Source of the DNA: Psychrobacter immobilis
GTDB taxonomy: Bacteria > Pseudomonadota > Gammaproteobacteria > Pseudomonadales > Moraxellaceae
Length of the DNA stretch: 64,000 nt
NCBI RefSeq assembly: GCF_904846225.1
Contig: NZ_CAJGZJ010000006.1
Location: forward strand, 1 to 64,000
Direction: 5' to 3'
In this document: one piece after another, positions 59,848 to 64,000 of the stretch
How the letters are laid out: every line of letters starts with the position of its first letter
Numbering within the stretch: position 1 is the stretch's first letter
Made by a program: the position numbers and the translations under genes
The notes under the pieces: model-generated
Databases searched by the model: none
The model's input: only the letters and a program-made list of their open reading frames with translations
Told to the model about the DNA's origin: nothing

Positions 59848-60756
59848 ATGCCAATTATTCATCACTATATCTCAGCACTGCGCGCCGCCTTACAGCCTTA
59901 TCGCGGCCACCAAAATGACGGTAAGATGGGCTCAAAACGTATTGCTTTAGTGCCAACAATGGGCAATCTGCATGATGGTCATTTAGAACTGGTAAAAATT
60001 GCTAAGCAGCAGGCAGATATCGTGGTAGTGAGTATCTTTGTTAATCCTACTCAGTTTGGAGAAGGAGAGGACTTTAATAGCTATCCTCGCACGTTAGATG
60101 ATGATGTGGCAAAGCTCGCCACGGTTGGTGCAGATTATGTTTTTGCGCCCAGTACCGATGAGATGTATCCCGTGTTGCCACCACCGACTACCGTTCTCGC
60201 GGGTGCTATTACGGCTCAGTTGTGTGGTCAATCTCGTCCTGGTCACTTCGATGGTGTTGGTATTGTCGTCTCTAAACTATTTAACATTGTACAACCTGAC
60301 ATTGCTATTTTTGGACAAAAAGATTATCAGCAATTAGCAATTATTAAGCAGTTAGTGCGTGATTTAAGCTACCCAATTGAGATTATTGGCGCACCTATTA
60401 TTCGTGCTGATGATGGTTTGGCATTATCATCGCGCAATCAATACTTAAATGCAGCTGAACGTCAAATAGCGCCTGTGCTACATCAAGAAATGCAGCGGTT
60501 GTCACAGCAGCTAGAGAATGACGATCAGAGTCAGCCAAAAATCAAGTCATTGCTAGCAGAGACCTATGCACGTATTACCGATGCGGGTTTTATTATTGAT
60601 TATTTAGAAATAAAGACCGACGAGCTAGATTCTATCGCTACTGATTCTGCTAGTTTTAATGCAGAAAATAAAAAACTCATTATTCTGGTTGCGGCTTGGC
60701 TAGGGCGTGCACGTTTGTTAGATAACCAATCGGTGACAGTGAATCAGAAATTTTGA
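59848..60756 (+). CDS. panC: Pantothenate synthetase PanC
   Basis: Joins pantoate and beta-alanine using ATP. The HxGH nucleotide motif is in VPTMGNLHDGHLELV. SIFVNPTQFGEGEDF, LCGQSRPGHFDGVGIVVSKLFN, FGQKDYQQL and the KMSKS-like LALSSRNQYL follow. At 302 residues it is slightly longer than E. coli (283) owing to a loop in the N-terminal part (RGHQNDGKMG) and a C-terminal extension. Normally directly after panB; here an element lies between them. Confidence 0.96.
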   Translation: MPIIHHYISALRAALQPYRGHQNDGKMGSKRIALVPTMGNLHDGHLELVKIAKQQADIVVVSIFVNPTQFGEGEDFNSYPRTLDDDVAKLATVGADYVFAPSTDEMYPVLPPPTTVLAGAITAQLCGQSRPGHFDGVGIVVSKLFNIVQPDIAIFGQKDYQQLAIIKQLVRDLSYPIEIIGAPIIRADDGLALSSRNQYLNAAERQIAPVLHQEMQRLSQQLENDDQSQPKIKSLLAETYARITDAGFIIDYLEIKTDELDSIATDSASFNAENKKLIILVAAWLGRARLLDNQSVTVNQKF

Positions 60757-60798
60757 CACAGTAACTTGCAGGATGCAATCGACTAAAATGGGTGGATC

Positions 60799-61764
60799 AT
60801 GGATGTAAGTCAGGACAAAAGCAGCGATCAGTCTGAGCAGGTAGCACATAAAGTAGCAACCGAGAAGCTCAGTATCTTAGTTGTATCAGGACGCTCAGGA
60901 TCAGGTAAAACTTCAGTATTAAATATCTTAGAAGATTTAGGATATTACTCTATTGATAATTTGCCGTTGTCCTTGTTGCCGCAAGCCGCCCATAAACTGG
61001 TCAATGAAAGCGGTATTCTTCGCATTGCGCTCGGTGTTGATATTCGAACACCGCATGCTGATTTGTCCAATTTTGCAGAAACATATCAGTCTCTAGAAGA
61101 GACGTACGGTGCACATGCAGTAAAAGTGGTGTACGTGACAGCGCAAGAGAGCACGCTGATAGCGCGTTTCAATGCGACTCGCCGTGTACATCCCTTGATG
61201 TCGCAGGATGTTGATAGTGATAACGCTAAGCACATTGCTTTTAATCTACCTGCTGCCATCAAAAAAGAAGCAGATTTATTAGAGCCAATCGCTGTTTACG
61301 CTGATATTACGATTGATACCAGTAGCCTGAATATTCACCAGTTAAAAGATAATTTGCGTGACTATATTGGTATGGACAATCAGATTGTTATCAATTTGCT
61401 GTCTTTTGGCTTTAAGTATGGCAGCCCTATTGATGCAGACTTTATATTTGATGTGCGGATTTTACCGAATCCGCATTGGAATCCTGAACTACGTACGTCG
61501 ACGGGTCTTGACGCTGAAGTTTCCGCTTTTTTTGCGGATTATCCGGAAGTGGCAGAGATGAGCGATGATATCGATAAATTTTTGACACGTTGGCTACCTG
61601 AGTTTTTACACAACAACCGCCATACGGTGACAGTGGCGATCGGTTGTACGGGTGGTAAGCATCGATCCGTATTCATTACCGATAATTTACAACGTCGTCT
61701 TGCCGAAAATATGCCAAAAGGTATCAAAGTACTGGCAAAACATCGTGAAAAAAATCGTTGGTAG
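60799..61764 (+). CDS. rapZ: RNase adapter protein RapZ
   Basis: P-loop protein that in E. coli guides RNase E to the GlmZ small RNA and so tunes amino-sugar supply. Walker A GRSGSGKT at residues 31-38, then EDLGYYSIDNLPLSLLP. The C-terminal GFKYGSPIDADFIFDVRILPNPHW and VAIGCTGGKHRSV carry the RNA- and ligand-binding end. 321 residues against 284 in E. coli, from a polar 25-residue leader plus loops. The usual rpoN/pts neighbours are absent. Start 60799 follows ATGGGTGGATC. The stop is the first unit of a heptamer repeat. Confidence 0.95.
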   Translation: MDVSQDKSSDQSEQVAHKVATEKLSILVVSGRSGSGKTSVLNILEDLGYYSIDNLPLSLLPQAAHKLVNESGILRIALGVDIRTPHADLSNFAETYQSLEETYGAHAVKVVYVTAQESTLIARFNATRRVHPLMSQDVDSDNAKHIAFNLPAAIKKEADLLEPIAVYADITIDTSSLNIHQLKDNLRDYIGMDNQIVINLLSFGFKYGSPIDADFIFDVRILPNPHWNPELRTSTGLDAEVSAFFADYPEVAEMSDDIDKFLTRWLPEFLHNNRHTVTVAIGCTGGKHRSVFITDNLQRRLAENMPKGIKVLAKHREKNRW

Positions 61765-61794
61765 TTATTAGTTATTAGTTATTAGTTATTAGTA
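61762..61794 (+). repeat. TAGTTAT heptamer array at the rapZ stop
   Basis: Four perfect TAGTTAT units and a partial fifth; the first TAG is the rapZ stop codon. Confidence 0.95.
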
Positions 61795-61842
61795 TAGATC
61801 AAATACGATTCATTTTATTATTCATTATTTTGGAAAGGTTTT

Positions 61843-62355
61843 ATGATTGACTGGTCAGAACAGGATATGCGCGTCTCGCGCACAGAACTCAAAAAAGCCC
61901 ATGAACGCTTGCAACAGCTATCGATACCGCTTGCTAGTTTGTCGAAAAAGCAGTTAAAAATGTTGCCTGCCAGCGATTATTTTATGGCAGAGTTGATGGC
62001 ATTGGCTGATATTACCAGCGCCACTGCTCGTATTCGTCAGACCAAGCGCGTCGGTAAGCTTATTAGCGAAGAAAATCGCCACGAGTTGGTGAAAGCATTG
62101 TTTGATGCGTTTTTCCCTAAGGAACAAATAGCGAAAATAGAAAGCTGGTCTGAGCGTTTAAATATCAACGATGAAGGCACGCTTAAGCAGTTTGTAAAAC
62201 AATATAAAGCCTCTGAGCAAAACAGCATGTATCAATTACTGCTATGGATTGAATATGCGAAACACACGCAAGATAATGAGCTGATGGCAGAGTCTAAAGA
62301 AGATTTGGCAAGTTATATACGCGAAGTCGCTATCTTGTCTCATTTAAAGAAATAG
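61843..62355 (+). CDS. darP: Ribosome biogenesis protein DarP (YjgA, DUF615)
   Basis: Small basic protein that assists late 50S subunit assembly. The family pattern is evident: RVSRTELKKAHERLQQLSIPLASLSKKQLKMLP, then TSATARIRQTKRVGKLISEENRHELVKAL and a helical C-terminus. 170 residues matches the family. ATG 61843 has GGAAAGG about eight bases upstream. No tight operon partner. Confidence 0.93.
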   Translation: MIDWSEQDMRVSRTELKKAHERLQQLSIPLASLSKKQLKMLPASDYFMAELMALADITSATARIRQTKRVGKLISEENRHELVKALFDAFFPKEQIAKIESWSERLNINDEGTLKQFVKQYKASEQNSMYQLLLWIEYAKHTQDNELMAESKEDLASYIREVAILSHLKK

Positions 62356-62373
62356 TGATAAAAGGCAATTTGA

Positions 62374-62551
62374 CTATAGTCGACGAAAAGTTAAGTCGAT
62401 ATGTAATTAAGTCGATGAAAAGTTAAGTCGATACATCAATAGTCAGATACTACTGGTATAAATTTTCCTCGCTTGCTGCGGCTTTGCAGACAGAGGCTTC
62501 GAAAAATTGATACCAGCAGTACCGTAGCGTTTTTAAAGTATTTTGACGATA
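62374..62551 (+). repeat. Dispersed palindromic element, copy 5
   Basis: Longest copy. Starts CTATAGTCGACGAAAAGTTA and ends AAGTATTTTGACGATA. The core is ACTACTGGTATAAATTTTCC, GCTTGCTGCGGC, GCAGACAGAGGCTTCGAAAA, ATTGATACCAGCAGT. The left arm is internally duplicated: GTCGAYGAAAAGTTAAGTCG occurs twice, about 32 bases apart. Same orientation as copy 1. Confidence 0.88.
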
Positions 62552-62590
62552 AATAATTTATGCAGTATTAACAATATATTGAAATGCAAA

Positions 62591-62617
62591 AAAGCCAATC
62601 TTCAAAAGATTGGCTTT
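62591..62617 (-). terminator. Terminator after dsbA
   Basis: Perfect 12-bp stem AAAGCCAATCTT / AAGATTGGCTTT with a 3-base loop; on the minus strand it runs into a T tract. It can also stop readthrough from darP. Confidence 0.88.
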
Positions 62618-62674
62618 GTTATGCGTGAATCGATAGATATTTTTGTGAATCATCTACAAACAACAGGCGCGAAA

Positions 62675-63295
62675 TTATTTCTTTTCAGCGCGTGCTTTAT
62701 CAACCAAATAATCAACGACTTTAGTTACTTTAGCATCTTCACCAGTCACGACATATTTACCTTGTACGACAACGGCTGGCACACCAGAGAGCTGATAGCG
62801 CTTAGCGCCAGCTTGTGAGCGACCGATTTTTGTACCCACGGCGAATGAGTTATAAAGACTGTTGAATTTCTTTTCGTCAACGCCTTTAGAGCCGTACCAT
62901 TTACTCAATGACGCTTGATCAAATAACTTTTTGCCATCTTTATGAATTGCGTCAAATAATGCACTATGGGTTTTGTTTTCAAATCCTAAAAGCTGCGCTG
63001 CATAAAAGCCACGAGCATTGGCTTCCCAGACTGGGTTAAGCGCTGCTGGAGTCCTAAAAAACGCCACATCTTTGTCTTTAGTCTTTGCCCATTTTGCCAT
63101 ATGCGGGTCAAGTACATTACAATGCGGGCAGCCATACCAAAAAAATTCACGAACAATAATAGCATCACCGCTGACTTTTTCTGGATTGTCCAGCACGCGA
63201 TAGTCTTTTCCAGCGACATAGTCCGCAGCTTGTGCGCCCATGGTAGCAAGTCCGATGGCCATAGCTAGACCAGTCAGTGTAATGACACGTTTCAT
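62675..63295 (-). CDS. dsbA: Thiol:disulfide interchange protein DsbA
   Basis: Periplasmic oxidase that forms disulfide bonds in exported proteins. Signal peptide of about 23 residues ending AQA-A. Thioredoxin fold with active site Cys56-Pro-His-Cys59 (FFWYGCPHCNVLD), inserted helical domain, and cis-Pro loop SGVPAVVVQGKYVV. 206 residues, typical. ATG 63295 with AAGGAT a few bases upstream. The membrane partner DsbB is not in the window. Confidence 0.96.
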   Translation of the reverse strand: MKRVITLTGLAMAIGLATMGAQAADYVAGKDYRVLDNPEKVSGDAIIVREFFWYGCPHCNVLDPHMAKWAKTKDKDVAFFRTPAALNPVWEANARGFYAAQLLGFENKTHSALFDAIHKDGKKLFDQASLSKWYGSKGVDEKKFNSLYNSFAVGTKIGRSQAGAKRYQLSGVPAVVVQGKYVVTGEDAKVTKVVDYLVDKARAEKK

Positions 63296-63690
63296 ACTTT
63301 ATCCTTGAGGTGTGAAAACTTGAGTTTTTTGAGTGTTTACATATCGATGGTTTTGGGTACATAAACGATAGAACGTCAGGTACAATCTAGCCATAGTAGT
63401 ACATTCACTATGATAACGTAAAACATGTGCGCTTGTGAATTCGTTTCTTAACTAATGGTTGTAAAGCTGTCAGTGATTATTTAAGTTACATTGCTAATGG
63501 CTTTTGGTACTTATCACATACTACCGGCGTGCTGACACTATGAGCGCATGGTATCTAAGCGTCTCGCTAAGACTACTCACAATCAGTGACGATGTACTTA
63601 CGACAAAGCTGTCGCTCTCATGGTAATATTAGGCACATAATCGTGAACGGTATACGATGATAACAATAATGACGATAAAGGAAAAATGCT
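63296..63690. other. Divergent spacer dsbA / ubiG
   Basis: 395 bases with no credible ORF or RNA gene. It should hold the two divergent promoters; no operator-like symmetry or tandem array stood out. Confidence 0.5.
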
Positions 63691-64000
63691 ATGAGCTCAG
63701 CTATATCTTCTTCACCTTCTTTGAATAAGCAAGCGAACAGCAGTCGCAATGATACAACGGCTACCGCTATCAATGTGGATCCTAGCGAAATCGAAAAATT
63801 CAATAAACTGGCTAGCGAATGGTGGAGTAATACTGGCGCATTTGCAACTTTGCATGAAATCAATCCACTACGTTTGAATTGGATAGAAGAAAATGTTAAA
63901 CGCAGCTATCAAAATGGCAGCGCTAATAATGACAGTGCTAATAAAGAGGTGAATAAAACAGCTGAGACAGGGCTGGCTGGTAAAAAAGTGCTGGATGTCG
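63691..64000 (+). CDS. ubiG: UbiG 3-demethylubiquinone O-methyltransferase, N-terminal part (runs off window)
   Basis: 103 codons before the right edge. After a Ser/Asn/Thr-rich leader (about 30 residues) comes the UbiG signature [19 protein letters not shown]...[16 protein letters not shown]. An Asn/Ser/Thr insertion ([15 protein letters not shown]) follows, and then the start of the SAM-binding strand (LAGKKVLDV). The enzyme methylates two hydroxyl groups in ubiquinone synthesis. AAAGGAA lies about ten bases before ATG 63691. Confidence 0.93.
   Translation, partial: MSSAISSSPSLNKQANSSRNDTTATAINVDPSEIEKFNKLASEWWSNTGAFATLHEINPLRLNWIEENVKRSYQNGSANNDSANKEVNKTAETGLAGKKVLDV

Noticed and set aside
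62543..62818. 91-codon plus-strand ORF
   Set aside because: It runs through the element end, the dsbA terminator and antisense to dsbA.

Overview
The window reads as chromosomal DNA of a gammaproteobacterium of the family Moraxellaceae, most likely Psychrobacter. The basis is the argH-algZ/fimS-algR-hemC-hemD order shared with pseudomonads, the gltA/sdhCDAB/sucAB-lpd-sucCD cluster, a galE-galU-pgi-ugd-like-pgm block resembling the right arm of Acinetobacter capsule loci, moderate GC with AT-rich spacers, and Asn/Asp/Ser/Thr-rich protein insertions. The genus is inferred from these patterns, not from a search.

Layout. 1-1847 is the N-terminal part of a type V autotransporter, running off the left edge in a Pro-Thr repeat. 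2061-4466 is thiC under a TPP riboswitch. 4636-10009 is a Pho-box controlled pstS-pstC-pstA-pstB-phoU operon. 10282-12097 holds yggX and argH on the minus strand. 12079-18169 holds a FimS/AlgZ-like sensor with a decayed ATPase domain, AlgR, hemC, hemD, a hemX-like gene and a thioesterase. 18484-21223 holds ribB (with a dead GTP cyclohydrolase domain) and rarA. 21655-23266 holds a small HExTH protein and a lipoprotein. 23432-39042 is a near-continuous TCA cluster: gltA (minus), then sdhCDAB, sucA, sucB, lpd, sucC and sucD, with unusually long AT-rich spacers.

39230-47208 is an AT-rich surface-polysaccharide cassette. It has a DXD glycosyltransferase, a 1265-residue GT2 plus glycerophosphotransferase plus TPR protein, a Stealth phosphotransferase, and a 3'-truncated KpsC/KpsS-type gene. 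47334-54099 supplies sugar-nucleotide precursors (galE, galU, pgi, pgm) and includes a UDP-glucose dehydrogenase-like protein that has lost its catalytic residues. 54253-64000 is housekeeping: mazG, comEA, pcnB, folK, panB, panC, rapZ, darP, dsbA and the start of ubiG.

Two kinds of structure cut across the genes. The first is a dispersed palindromic element of about 150 bp, with at least five copies at 10.0, 18.3, 41.1, 58.5 and 62.4 kb, one of which carries the folK stop codon; a separate inverted-repeat element begins at the panB stop codon. The second is a high density of short tandem duplications (7-25 bp units), mostly in spacers upstream of genes and often sharing an AAGTAY core. The best candidates for something undescribed are the dispersed element, the Ugd pseudoenzyme and the multi-module capsule polymerase with its truncated neighbour.
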